The notes below the pieces were generated by a model that saw nothing but the letters and a program-made list of their open reading frames with translations, was not told the DNA's origin and ran no database searches. The position numbers and the translations under genes were made by a program. A stretch of 64,000 bases of DNA from Sipunculus nudus (taxonomy: Eukaryota > Annelida > Sipuncula > Golfingiida > Sipunculidae), in NCBI GenBank assembly GCA_026874595.1, contig CM049306.1, forward strand, positions 54,774,019 to 54,838,018, in the 5' to 3' direction. Shown here piece after piece: positions 1 through 11,925 of this stretch. Numbering within the stretch: position 1 is the first letter of the stretch; each line of letters opens with the position of its first letter.

Positions 1-1957
1 GTATGTGCTAGTTTTATCTATTACGTTAAGGAATACAAAAATGACGCTGTTTAAACATGACTTGGATACTCTATCTTTGGTTTGAAAACATAAAATAAAG
101 CAATCTGAATTTTTCTATTTACAATCATTTGCTCATCCACCTGTAACGATGAGAAGTGTCAAGTTTCAAATGATTTAAAATCATGATTTTACCCCAGCTC
201 TTAAGTAAAAGGCAATATAGACATTATATTTGTACAAATATAGGTATTGGTGGAAGAGGACTTCATCGGTGTATTGAAAAGAGTATATGTCAGTGAATGA
301 CACAATGCCTTCTGAGTTCTCTGTATTTAGTACAGATAGTGATATAATCATTAAAGACTGAATACATAGCCAGCAGCAAAGGTGAAATATTTTACACACT
401 ATTTTGTCAAGCAGGATTATTAAAATGTATAATTTATTTGGTGGCAGTTCACATGAATGGATAAGAGATTTAAAAACAAATACTATTATCAATGGACCTT
501 TTAACATGGGAGGTATAAAATTTCCCAGTTTTAAACCTACGGCCAGAACACATAATAAAGTATCAATGAACTAAACAATAGGTAACAATTACAGCTTGAA
601 AGCAACGTACAATAAGATATCCAAAGACAAAAATCCGCAAATGAAGAGAATTTACATGACGATTTCCATAAAATATAGCATGGTAACATGTAGTCACGAC
701 CAGCACATAACAATAGGTGACACAAACATTAGGTGCCAATTTCCTTGTGGATGATCAACACTATTGCATGTTGTGACAGGTTATGGCATGTAACATTTTC
801 AAACATATCCAAGCATGCTCATGGGCACTTGGCCAAAGCCAGTTTTGGAGAGAAAACTAATTGTTAGTGCACGGCGCTTTGGTGTGTAGGAGCTTCATTT
901 TAAATTTGCACTTCTTTCCTAATCCTGTATTTATTCATCTTCACAAGGACAATAAACTGTTCATCGTATCTATTGCCAGTTTAAATTAATCATCTTTTTT
1001 TCTGTTGAACAAAATTGTGAAGTCAGGCTGATGATCAGTACTCATGTTGTTATAGATTATAGGATGTAACTAAATCATATAACAACACGCAATTTTCCGG
1101 GCATTCGGCCGAATCATATGTGTATCAATGTGTAGATATTTTCATTGATAAAGAACATGTAAACGTTTGGTGCAAACACGTGATTACACCACATGCACTT
1201 GTCTGTGCACTCGAAAAAGAGGCATTTCACACAAGCACTTCACACAGGTAAGACACCAATTCAGGGCCCTTTGCGGCAATGCCATATACTATTTAACATA
1301 GAATTATCACCTGTATTAATTCATATAATGGAGCGTTTTTGAAAAGTTCATAAGAAACCCAAACGAAAAGCTAAATTGCGATTCCATTTGTTGCATCGCC
1401 ATTTGGCCTCGGAAACCTAATGTAAATTTTAGCCACAATGTTTGAAATTGGCATACCCCATTTATTTTTTAATATCCATTGAAATGAAAGCTATGAGGAT
1501 GAGTAAACAGTGGCATGATCGTTTGGAATGACTTTTTTTTCACGTGCAATTTTGACGAAATCTAAGGACTGTACAGTTTGAAGCGGACCCCAATGTCACC
1601 GGTAACCTACAATGAATATCAACACGAGACGAGTGGGCTTTGCATTGCTATACCGTTGCATGATTTGTACCGTCGGCCAAGGCTGCAATCCGGGAAGGAT
1701 ACAGACCATGTCACAGGCGTATTTTCTAAGGGCAAGAGGGCTTGTCTTATTATGTTTGTACATTAGTTAAGGACATCATGGAAACCCAAAAGACTGGACC
1801 CTCCCCCAGAGCAGCCTCAAATCACTAAGATTTATTTGCCACAAGATCTCCTTATATATATTCCATTAAGTAAATCATAGTCAGCCAAAAAATTATCCAT
1901 ATAAAACATATGTGGCTGATTGCAGAATTTATTAAAGACCCTTTTATTTAATTTGCC
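1..1957. repeat. Long dispersed/segmental repeat, copy 1 (window starts inside it)
   Basis: This stretch aligns almost base for base with 9276-11231. I see only scattered substitutions and one- or two-base indels by eye. Identity ends abruptly at 1957, where the other copy continues into unrelated sequence. Short ORFs inside it (minus strand 181-507 and 537-725; plus strand 1578-1766) are conserved between copies only because the DNA is nearly identical. They have no recognisable domain, so I do not call them genes. The near identity implies a recent duplication or a recently active element. No terminal inverted repeat or target duplication is visible, partly because the left end is outside the window. 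Confidence 0.9.
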
Positions 1958-4401
1958 TTGACTACTGCATTGAGACAGCTGACAACCATGAGGAAGTGTT
2001 GAGCTTTGATGTTTGGTGTGACAGCCGCATGCTGCAAAGCCCCCAGTTTCAGTTCTAGAATTTGATGCTGTCCATGGAACTGGTGATTCTACTACTTATC
2101 CGAGCATTCAGGGAAGCCAACTTTAACCTGTACTGCCAGGTATTGGCTGAGCTCATTCCATACTTCTTTGCCAACAACAACTTTAACTATGCACGCTGGC
2201 TCCCCATCCATCTCAGAGACATGATGACCCTCAAAGAGAAACATCCCCAGCTGGCCAAGGAATTTGAGAGTGGAAAGTTTGTTGTTCACAAGTCAAATCG
2301 GGAGTTTTCTGGAATGGCTATTGACCAGGCACATGAGCAGGCCAATGCTGTCATCAAAGGTGACGGGGAGCAGTTGGTGTGACCGAAGATCCTTCAGCAC
2401 TGAGAAGATGGATGATAGCTGGTCCTCAGGTCAGCCTACTGGTTGCACAGTACGAAGCAGCATCTGAATCCAAGGAGGCTAAAGAACAAACAAGCCACCA
2501 TGAACAGACACCACGAGCCCAAAGGATTTTCTTTGAGAAAGTCAAGAAGCTGACCCAAGTTTTGAAGGAGCTGGGCAATCCTTTTCTAGAAGAGAGTGGG
2601 GACCTGCTGTCACTGGACACCAAGGATTTAGCTCATCCCAGTGCAGTTGAACTGCTTAGCACACACTATGATAGGGGCAGAACTCGTTTCCAGCAGTTCA
2701 TGAAGGGCCTGCGAAAGTCAAGAAGCTGACCCAAGTTTTGAAGGAGCTGGGCAATCCTTTTCTAGAAGAGAGTGGGGACCTGCTGTCACTGGACACCAAG
2801 GATTTCGCTCATCCCAGTGCAGTTGAACTGCTTAGCACACACTATGATAGGGGCAGAACTCGTTTCCAGCAGTTCATGAAGGGCCTGCAAAATGAGGAAA
2901 TGACCACCTTCTATGATCCAATCAAGAAGAATAGGGTGGACTTCTTCAGACAGGAACCAGCCTTTGCTGATGCTTCAAAGCAGCAAGTGCCGAAGACGGA
3001 CTGCCAGCTCTTCTCCAAGCTTTTCATCTCATGCCAGAGCAGAGAATGTGACCTGCAGGAGTTCTTTCGCCATGAGAACCAGCAGTTCCCTGCTGCCTTG
3101 AGTGAAGGCGGGAAGCTATATACAAGTCAGAAGTCCCAGCTTGCAACCATCCTTGAGAGCCAGGTTAACATACCTGATGTGGAACCAGAGGCTGATAAAA
3201 TCATCATTGATGGTTCAGCACTGGTGAACACCCTGTCACCACGAAACTCGAATACTTTCGAAGACTACGCCATGTTTGATGTGCTCCCCACTGTAAAAGC
3301 ATACTCCACCAAGTACAAGAGAACAGACTTAGTGTTTGATGTCTACCAGCCATCGAGTCTCAAGGCTGAAACCAGGTCAAAGCGTGGACATGGAGTAAGA
3401 CAAAGAGTGACAAGCAAGGGCAAAATCTCCTCAAACTGGCGGAACTTCCTGTGAGACAGTGACAACAAAACTGAGCTGTTCAGGTTCCTGGCTGACAAGA
3501 TTGCACAGATGTCTACACCCAACTTGGTCATTGTGACCAAAGAACAAGATGTTGCCAGCAACCACAAGCTCAGCTTTGATGGGTTGCACCATGTAGTCAT
3601 GAGGAAGCAGACACACGCATCTTTGTACATGCCAGGGATGCAGTGGAGAGGGGGAGCAAGATATTAATGGTGAAAGCCACTGACACAGATGTCCTCGTCA
3701 TAGCAATCAGTGTTCTGCCTCTTCTTCAAGACACTGGTCTGCTGCAGTTGTGGATGGCCTTTGGACAAGGGTTAAACCTGAGATGGTTTCCTGTACATGA
3801 CTTGTTAAACTCCATAGGGCCAGAAAAAAGCAAAGGAATACTCTTCTTTCATGCCTTCACTGGTTGCGATCTTGTGTCAGGCTTCCGCAGCAAAGGGAAG
3901 AAATCAGCATGGCAAACCTGGGACGTGTGTGTTGAGGCTTCTGATGTGTTTGCCAAGCTCAGCCAGTACCCACCAGCAGTAGATGATGATGATCTGGAGG
4001 TCTAGGAGAAGTTTGTGGTGACAATGTATGACAGGTCCAGTACAGTTGCACGTGTTGATGATGCCAGGCTGGACATGTTTGCTCGAAAGCAGAGGTCTTA
4101 TGACGCAATTCCTCCAACGAGGGCAGCACTACTTCAGCATGCAAAGCGTGCTGCCTATCAAGCAGGCTGCATATGGAGTCAGTCTACACTACGTCAACCA
4201 GAAACACAGAATCCTGCTGACTGGGGGTGGACAAAGATTGGGGATACATGGAAGGTCTTCTGGACAACACTTCCACCTATTGAAGATAGTTGCCAACAGC
4301 TGACCAAGTGTGGATGTAAGTCGGAATGCCGTGGAAGGTGCGAATGCTACCGATTCAGTCTTACCTGTACCAGACTTTGTAGCTGCAAATGTGAGGGTTA
4401 G
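1958..4401 (+). pseudogene. Decayed copy of a multicopy invertebrate protein family (HEEADTR/DTDV motifs, C-terminal Cys-rich tail)
   Basis: A single intronless coding stretch can be followed from the repeat junction to a stop at 4399-4401, but only by crossing many lesions. The N-terminus is missing: coding begins at the 1957/1958 junction. There is an in-frame TAG at 2056-2058, a one-base loss near 2367, a 176-bp tandem duplication (2537-2712 against 2713-2888), a TGA at 3452-3454, a frameshift near 3594 and a TAG at 4003-4005. Recognisable parts in order are a hydrophobic segment (MLSMELVILLLIRAF), the block GMAIDQAHEQANAVIKGDG, SHEEADTRIFVHARDA, KATDTDVLVIAISVLP, FFHAFTGCDLVSGF and a C-terminal cluster of about ten cysteines (CGCKSECRGRCECY...). 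From memory this family is abundant and uncharacterised in coral and mollusc genomes. The spaced acidic motifs EAD and DTD recall PIN/FEN-like nucleases, which is inference. It cannot make a full protein. Confidence 0.8.
2537..2888 (+). repeat. 176-bp tandem duplication inside the pseudogene
   Basis: Bases 2537-2712 and 2713-2888 are two adjacent copies differing at essentially one position (A in the first copy, C in the second, in the GGATTT-GCTC context). Because 176 is not a multiple of three, the duplication shifts the frame: the upstream reading frame runs into a stop just after the first copy, while the second copy restores the family frame. It is young, or an assembly artefact. Confidence 0.9.
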
Positions 4402-4923
4402 GCCAAATTTAAATTCATCTGGATGACAGGCATGCCCAACCTCGTATGGACTGATTGAATTGAATTTTGTTGATGTATATAGCTTAGTTAAGCAAGCAAA
4501 AAAATGGAGGCGGTTACCTCCGCCAAAAAAAATTCTTTTTTAAAGTTCCAGTTTTACATTCTTATAATTCAAATATTTCATAGAACATGTTATAGTCTAT
4601 GTATACTTTTTCACCATTTTTGCTAAAAATGATAAAAAGGAGCTCGTTAAAAGGTTGAGAATTGAAATTTTAGCTTTCCCATAGTCAAAAACCTACTTTT
4701 AGACAGCACGATCATCCAAATTGATCAAAGTGGTGAGATTCTGTGGTAAATATCCCGTTTATATGTCTGCATGGCGGCCATCTTGAAAAAAATGGGCAGC
4801 CATCTTGATTTTTAGGTGGCCCGCGTACTTTTTCAAAAGAGTAATGTCTAAGAAGTATTTTTGCCAAATTTGGTGCTTGTATCACCATTTGAAAGATTGT
4901 TTCAACTATCTGCTGCACTACTA
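4402..4923. other. Intergenic stretch, no gene seen
   Basis: AT-rich sequence after the pseudogene. It contains a pair of GCGGCCATCTTGA / GGCAGCCATCTTGA motifs at about 4770-4808. I have no support for coding or structured RNA here. Confidence 0.5.
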
Positions 4924-5405
4924 CCTGTCTTATCGTTCGAACGTTCCCATACACAGTTGCAAGTGTTTGGTTACAGTAGGCATATTTTGATCCTTGATCT
5001 TTGACATTCGCATTATTATTTATTGTTTGGTCCAAATATGTCTCATGTTTATACATTATCGTAGTTACCTTTGACCTAGGGTGTCAATACATAAATTTCA
5101 TTTAGTGTAAGCCCACTATTAGAGTTACAATTTTCATAGGTACACACAAGGCCTTTTCAATGCATATGTAATAGTCTTAAGCGTAAGCGGTGGTAAGCAC
5201 ACGTCATTGAACATGTTTGGAAGTCCTCTTTGACAGGGTATAACTTGGACAGGTATGAAGTACTTCATTAATGAAATATATTAACCCTCCAAGTTTTGTC
5301 AACCCCCACTTTAAAGAGAGCATAACCACGGGGAGATAAACTTACTGTTCTTGAGATATGTGTGTGTGTGTCAAAATATGTCCAAACAATTTATTGTTTA
5401 AAACA
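4924..5405. repeat. ~480-bp dispersed repeat X, copy 1
   Basis: Aligns with 7428-7910 in the same orientation with few differences. Shared landmarks are CTTATCGTTCGAACGTTCCC near the left end, TTTGACCT mid-way and TTATTGTTTAAAACA at the right end. A much older relative is visible around 16500-16690. No coding potential recognised. Confidence 0.85.
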
Positions 5406-6365
5406 ATCAATTTATTTTGGTCGTAATCAAACAACAGGTATTGGTCAAATCAACCTATATATTGGTCAGAGCAACCAACACAGCTGATCATTTAAAACAA
5501 CAAAATTGGTCAGTTTGGCCAAAATAATTTGGTTATTCTAAACCAATGGACTTTGGTTGAGGTCAACCAAAACGAATCGGTTAAATCAAATAATAAATTG
5601 GTCACATGATCCAATTCCGATTGGTCAGACAAGTGGACACATTTATGTGTACCCTTCTACTTTCAGTTCCCTTTTCAGATGTTTTATTCTTCAGATTGAA
5701 TAGGAGTCTTCTTGTAAGTCATTCTTTAGTTTCGGGTTGCTCTGGTGTGGGTTTCAAGGGGAAACACTAATTCCGCCCGGTATTGGAATCGAACCTGTGA
5801 CCGTTCGCATACAAGTCAGACGTTTTGCCCATCAGCCATTGAAGCATGGATCTCTTATGTCTGATTTGGAGCACTTTTGTGTCGGATGTTAAAACTCGCC
5901 AATCGGTTTGGTCAGTGCTTGACCAATCAGTTGGTAAAATAACCAATGTGTTGATAAAATTAACCAATGTTTAACTCAGCCAAAAAAACTAGTTAAATAT
6001 ATGCAACCAAACGGTCGACCAATAAAAATTGGTCAAAATGACAAATGAGTTTGGTTGCAAGTTGGTTGAAATTACCAATGTGTTGGTTAAAACAACCAAT
6101 GTTATCTCAAACAACCAAATTGGTCATATATGTGTGCTAAAGAAACCAATATTTTGGTTATCAATTGACCAATATATTGGTTAAACCTACATACAGTATT
6201 TTTATTCTGTTAACCAATAAAAATTGGTCAAAACAACCAACTGGTTTGGTTAGTACGTTAACAATGCATTGGTTAAGATAAACAATATCTTGGTTAAAAC
6301 AACCAAAACTGGCTTAACCAATTAAATTGGTTACATATTTAACCAATCTGTTTTTGAGTGTAAAG
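5406..6365. repeat. ACCAA/TTGGT palindrome-rich island
   Basis: Nearly a kilobase packed with the reverse-complementary pentamers ACCAA and TTGGT, commonly arranged as AACCAA(N)nTTGGTTAAA at a loose spacing of about 20-30 bp. It would fold into many small hairpins. The island directly abuts repeat X and is absent after the second X copy (7911 onward), so it looks like an insertion or an expanded array. Its middle (about 5640-5905) lacks the motif and carries a tRNA-like sequence. Confidence 0.7.
5782..5860 (-). repeat. tRNA-like sequence, probable tRNA-derived SINE remnant
   Basis: Read on the minus strand, the segment contains a B-box-like GGTTCGATTCC and, about 45 bp upstream, an A-box-like TGGCTGATGGGC. 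Between them lies a possible anticodon arm around CTGACTTGTATGC, which would give a UGU (Thr-like) anticodon. The acceptor stem does not pair convincingly, so this is not a clean tRNA gene. The spacing of internal Pol III promoter boxes fits a tRNA-derived SINE head. Confidence 0.4.
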
Positions 6366-6465
6366 AAAGCCATCGATACACAGAATGGGGTCAATCACTG
6401 GCTTTATGTAAAACAAAGAGACTGCGACTACTAATGTTAGCCTTACACCCTTGCCTAATAGTTAG

Positions 6466-7185
6466 TATAAATTATAAATAAAATAAAGATCAGCAGAAAC
6501 CAATATAATTCTATGTTTGATGGTTGCCATTGGATTTACATGGAAACATATGATTTAGCACAAAACTTAATACGATTGAACTTGTCTTTGCAAAACATCA
6601 CATGATTTATGTGTTTTGCATTCCCATGAAATGGAAGAGAAATCATTAGAAATGGTCCTTTCCTAAGTGTATCAAGGTAGGTCAGCTGAATAACCGTCTC
6701 GAAAATAACGGTTATCTGCATTTCATACATGTTCAGCACTGAGACCAGATTTATTATTGTAAACACGACGTATAGTGTTCGTCAGATCAAGCGATGAAGA
6801 AGTAATCATGACTGAGTGACAGTGCGAAAAGTACATCCCTATTTATTTCCGTCAAACTTCTACATTTGTGAAATCCTACTTGCGTGGTAGGCATATTATA
6901 AATTTTACTAGAAATTTAGGTTTAACATTTTATATATTAAACATTGAGGAAAAAATGATACTTTATTCATTGTAGAATAAGCCCATGCACCTGTTGGTCT
7001 GACATGACGCAAAGACGAGGTTCGTTAAAATATATACAATTACCTAAACATTACATAAATAAACAATAATTGTAATATAAAATTAGACTAAAATTGGTTA
7101 TAGACTCTATGGTACAAATACTATTCCTAACTTTAAATGATAAATAATCACAAAATTTTAATCAATGCAATATCAAACACTAATA
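6466..7185. repeat. Dispersed repeat Z, copy 1
   Basis: Diverged but colinear with 14311-15090. Shared landmarks include GGAARCATATGATWTAGCAC, AAACATCACNTGA, TTCCCAT-A-GGAAGA and CCTAAACA-TACATAAATAAA. Indels are frequent, so the copies are old. No domain is seen in the short ORFs. Confidence 0.7.
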
Positions 7186-7427
7186 AATTTGGTTTACTGG
7201 TTTAATTTGAGAACATTAATTATATTCATTATTTTTTATATACATGATATATCCTTATTTTAGTTACTCATAATATAAATGAACACGTATAAAATGCACG
7301 GTTTGCATACACACACTCACGCATAATGAAATTGGTTCCATATAAACTTGATCATAATAATAATTATTATTTATTATTTGAGCTATAATTTTTATTATTT
7401 TGCTTACACTACACAGGCACACTTCGC

Positions 7428-7910
7428 CCTGTCTTATCGTTCGAACGTTCCCATACACAGTTGCAAGTGTTTGGTTACAGTAGGCATATTTTGATCCTTG
7501 ATCTTTGACATTCGACATTATTATTTATTGTTTGGTCCAAATATGTCTCATGTTTATGCATTATCGTAGTGACCTTTGACCTATGATGTAAATACATAAA
7601 TTTCATTTAGTGTAAGCCCACTATTAGAGTTACAATTTACATAGGTACACACAAGGCCTTTTCAATGCATATGTAATAGTCTAAAGCGTAAGCGGTGGTA
7701 AGCACACGTCATTGAACATGTTTGGAAGTCCTCTTTGACAGGGTATAACTTGGACAGGTATGAAGTACTTCATTAATGAAATATATTAACCCTCCAAGTT
7801 TTGTCAACCCCCACTTTAAAGAGAGCATAACCACGGGGAGATAAACTTACTGTTCTTGAGATATGTGTGTGTGTGTCAAAATATGTCCAAACAATTTATT
7901 GTTTAAAACA
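7428..7910. repeat. ~480-bp dispersed repeat X, copy 2
   Basis: Second, nearly identical copy of 4924-5405 in the same orientation. The flanks differ on both sides: left is CACTTCGCC and right is GTCCTTAAC. Confidence 0.85.
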
Positions 7911-9275
7911 GTCCTTAACATCCGTTGGACTAATACTCAAAACTGAGATGTGATGTTTAGTTCGGCTGACTATACCGATTACTAATTGTCCGTCGTCCGT
8001 ACGGCTGTCCGACAGGGCACAAATCATAACCATTAAACGTAGAAACTTCTAACTGTCCATCCACCTTGTTCCAAGGCAAATTTCTTTGAAAACCTGAAAA
8101 GTTACCTATATTATGCGAGTTACGGGCTGAATGCATGACTGTGAGCACCCAGCCAGTCAGAGGAGGCACAGATTGTAACCATTAGACCGAGAATCTTATA
8201 ACATAACATTCATGGAGGAACTGAGCAATGTCCTCGGCAACCTGGAATTAGACCAAGGTAACATATGCTGCGATCTACCGGCAAAAAAAAGACATGATCA
8301 GACACGGCACTGATCGATTGTTTAGCCATAGGATCTTCTAATAGCTGCAAAATTCAACGTGGTCCGTGGCAAATCCCTTCGGAAACCTGAAACTTAGACA
8401 CGATAACCGAACTGATTTTATCACCAGAGCAATCAGAGTACAAATTGTATCCATTAGCTCTAGAATCTTCAAACATAAATCGGTTCAGACCTCTAAAATT
8501 AGATACGTGTGACCTGCTCTCACTCTTAGGGTAGGTTCACATTGTTAGGTAGATGTGACTTATCGCCCTGCTCAATTGTTAGGGTAGGAAGGTGTGTCTT
8601 GTTAGGGCAAAAAGGGTTGCAAAAGTTAGATTTTGGGGCGAACAGGCCAACTATTTTAGGAGATTCAACATTAATTCAACAAAATAGTTATCAAAAGCGC
8701 TCTACAAGACACAAAGCACAGTTTTACTATATCATAAAATGTGGATTTCTACTAAAGCAAAGAATCCTAAAAGAAAACCCTAATTTCTAAGCTAACAAAA
8801 GCTAATATAAAAAGGTAAGTTTTAAGATATCTTTTTAATAAAGCTAAAGATGGTGAAGCTCTGATTGAGTGCGGAAGTTCATTCCACATGTGTGCATCCG
8901 GATCAAGCCGTTTGTGGAGGTATGCGCTCTGTGATGTTTTAGAGTAATAATTTGTTTTTTTTTCCCGTCGGCTAACTGTGGTGTGGTTACTATGTGAATA
9001 TATATGACATGGTCTGAGTGACTCGCATAGATTTTTAGCTCATTTCCTTTATGAAGAGACTGGGGTCTTATGTGGGAGCGACCCATATTTTTCACAGATA
9101 CGCTTCCTGTATATGTTATTTATCCTCTAATATAAATGGGAAGTCAAGGTCTCACTTGATCGGTCTCATTCAAACGGCATCTTTAAGATAACGAAGAAAT
9201 GATTAAATAACAGGAACAATTAATATTCATTCATATTAAACGTGTGATCAAATTGCTCCAGTATTCCTAAAGATT
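7911..9275. repeat. Non-coding region with degenerate ~180-bp repeats
   Basis: Three degenerate repeats are visible around 7985-8165, 8165-8300 and 8340-8470. Each combines a -AAATTGTAACCATTAG- block with a GGAAACCTGAAA block. The rest (8500-9275) is AT-rich with no recognised gene. Short minus-strand ORFs here (7957-8169, 8844-9095) show no family signature. Confidence 0.5.
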
Positions 9276-11231
9276 GTATGTGCTAGTTTTATCTATTACG
9301 TTAAGGAATACAAAAATGACACTGTTTAAACATGACTTGGATACTCTATCTTTGGTTTGAAAACATAAAATAAAGCAATCTGAATTTTGTTATTTACAAT
9401 CATTTGCTCATCCACCTGTAACGATGAGAAGTGTCGAGTTTCAAATGATTTAAAATCATGATTTTACCCCAGCTCTTAAGTAAAAGGCAATATAGACATT
9501 ATATTTGTACAAATATAGGTATTGGTGGAAGAGGACTTCATCGGTGTATTGAAAAGAGTATATGTCAGTGAATGACACAATGCCTTCTGAGTTCTCTGTA
9601 TTTAGTACAGATAGTGATATAATCATTAAAGACTGAATACATAGCCAGCAGCAAAGGTGAAATATTTTACACACTATTTTGTCAAGCAGGATTATTAAAA
9701 TGTATAATTTATTTGGTGGCAGTTCACATGAATGGATAAGAGATTTAAAAACAAATACTATTATCAATGGACCTTTTAACATGGGAGGTATAATATTTCC
9801 CAGTTTTAAACCTACGGCCAGAACACATAATTAAGTATCAATGGACTAAACAATAGGTAACAATTACAGCTTGAAAGCAACGTACAATAAGATATCCAAA
9901 GACAAAAATCCGCAAATGAAGGGAATTTACATGACGATTTCCATAAAATATAGCATGGTAACATGTAGTCACGACCAGCACATAACAATAGGTGACACAA
10001 ACATTAGGTACCAATTTCCTTGTGGATGATCAACACTCTTGCATGTTGTGACAGGTTATGGCATGTAACATTTTCAAACATATCCAAGCATGCTCATGGG
10101 CACTTGGCCAAAGCCAGTTTTGGAGAGAAAACTAATTGTTAGTGCACGGCGCTTTGGTGTGTAGGAGCTTCATTTTAAATTTGCACTTCTTTCCTAATCC
10201 TGTATTTATTCATCTTCACAAGGACAATAAACTGTTCATCGTATCTATTGCCAGTTTAAATTAATCATCTTTTTTTCTGTTGAACAAAATTGTGAAGTCA
10301 GGCTGATGATCAGTACTCATGTTGTTATAGATTATAGGATGTAACTAAATCATATAACAACACGCAATTTTCCGGGCATTCGGCCGAATCATATGTGTAT
10401 CAATGTGTAGATATTTTCATTGATAAAGAACATGTAGACGTTTGGTGCAGACACGTGATTACACCACATGCACTTGTCTGTGCACTCGAAAAAGAGGCAT
10501 TTCACACAAGCACTTCACACAGGTAAGACACCTATTCAGGGCCCATTGCGGCAATGCCAAATACTATTTAACATAGAATTATCACCTGTATTAATTCATA
10601 TAATCGAGCGTTTTTGAAAGGTTCATAAGAAACCCAAACGAAAAGCTAAATTGCGATTCCATTTGTTGCATCGCCATGTGGCCTCGGAAACCTAATGTAA
10701 ATTTTGGCCGCAATGTTTGAAATTGGCATACCCCATTTATTTTTTAATATCCATTGAAATGAAAGCTATGAGGATGAGTAAACAGTGGCGTGATCGTTTG
10801 GGGTGACTTTTTTTCACGTGCAATTTTGACGGAATCTAAGGACTGTACAGTTTGAAGCGGAACCCAATGTCACCGGTAACCTACAATGAATATCAACACG
10901 AGACGAGTGGGCTTTGCATTGCTATACAGATGCATGATTTGTACCGTCGGCCAAGGCTGCAATCCGGGAAGGATACAGACCATGTCACAGGCGTATTTTC
11001 TAAGGGCAAGAGGGCTTGTCTTATTATGTTTATACATTAGTTAAGGACATCATGGAAACCCAAAAGACTGGACCCTCCCCCAGAGCAGCGTCAAATCACT
11101 AAGATATATTTGCCACAAGATCTCCTTATATATATTCCATTAAGTAAATCATAGTCAGCCAAAAATTTATCCATATAAAACATATGTGGCTGATTGCAGA
11201 ATTTATTAAAGACCCTTTTATTTAATTTGCC
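9276..11231. repeat. Long dispersed/segmental repeat, copy 2
   Basis: Full second copy of the unit at 1-1957. Because the left end is inside the window here, the unit is at least 1956 bp. The right boundary coincides exactly with that of copy 1 (ends in ...TTTAATTTGCC), after which the two loci diverge completely. Confidence 0.9.
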
Positions 11232-11485
11232 ATTTACAGATCGATATCAAAGCTAAATTTCATTAGTCCATGCAGTTATTTATATTTGCTTTTTTACATT
11301 GTTTATCTAGTTTACAGGCAGAATGCATATTTCTTTAATCAACATTAACAAATCATCAAAATTAAATCAAAGTGGCGGCTCCTGTTTCTATCGCAACTTC
11401 TTATATTATGGGCTACCAACCAAAATAACAAAAGAGAGTAATCAATTAGGAATAAAATATAACCGTACAATAGCAAGTTTCACAT

Positions 11486-11547
<62 letters not shown>
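11232..11547. repeat. AT-rich spacer ending in a (TA)n microsatellite
   Basis: No gene is seen. From about 11489 to 11547 the sequence is an uninterrupted TA dinucleotide run, which is where the next transposon inserted. Confidence 0.8.
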
Positions 11548-11551
<4 letters not shown>

Positions 11552-11571
11552 ACAGGTAAAAGTGTGTAACT

Positions 11572-11591
11572 AGGGATTTCGCGAAATCCCT
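11572..11591. repeat. Perfect 20-bp palindrome in the left transposon end
   Basis: AGGGATTTCGCGAAATCCCT is its own reverse complement. Related GATTTC-NN-GAAATC sites recur at the right end (about 13004-13135), for example GGGATTTCGCGAAAT and GATTTCATGAAATC. Clustering at both ends suggests transposase-binding subterminal repeats. Confidence 0.8.
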
Positions 11592-11925
11592 TTAACATTC
11601 AGGGAACTGATGAATTCACTTATGGATGCAATGAAATCACTAAATAACCATGCATGGGATTCAATGACATCACTTGAAATAGTACCTCTATTTTACACCA
11701 TCTTCCTGGATGGTTTTCTGGCAATTTGTGTAATGACATCCATATCTTTTTAAGACTGCACTCTGTATATTTATCACAGTTTGCTGTTTACTGTGTATAA
11801 TCATTATCATATCAATAAGATTTCACACTAATTTTCACACAAAACAAAGGGACAATTGTCACGATCTGCTGTTTCAAAGATATAGCTGTCAATGCCAATT
11901 TTATTTATAATATTGCACACTATTT

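Noticed and set aside
181-507. 108-codon minus ORF identical in both copies of the 1.95-kb unit
   Set aside because: Identity follows from the near-identical DNA duplication; there is no domain, no splice context and no sign of purifying selection that can be judged from two copies.
5782-5860. Functional tRNA-Thr gene
   Set aside because: Box-like sequences and a possible UGU anticodon are present, but the acceptor stem does not pair and the D arm is irregular; better explained as a SINE head.
4924-7910. LTR retrotransposon with 480-bp direct repeats starting TG and ending CA
   Set aside because: The two X copies can be trimmed to TG...CA, but the flanks show no matching 4-6 bp duplication. 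No primer-binding site follows the left copy, no polypurine tract precedes the right copy, and the interior has no gag/pol coding.
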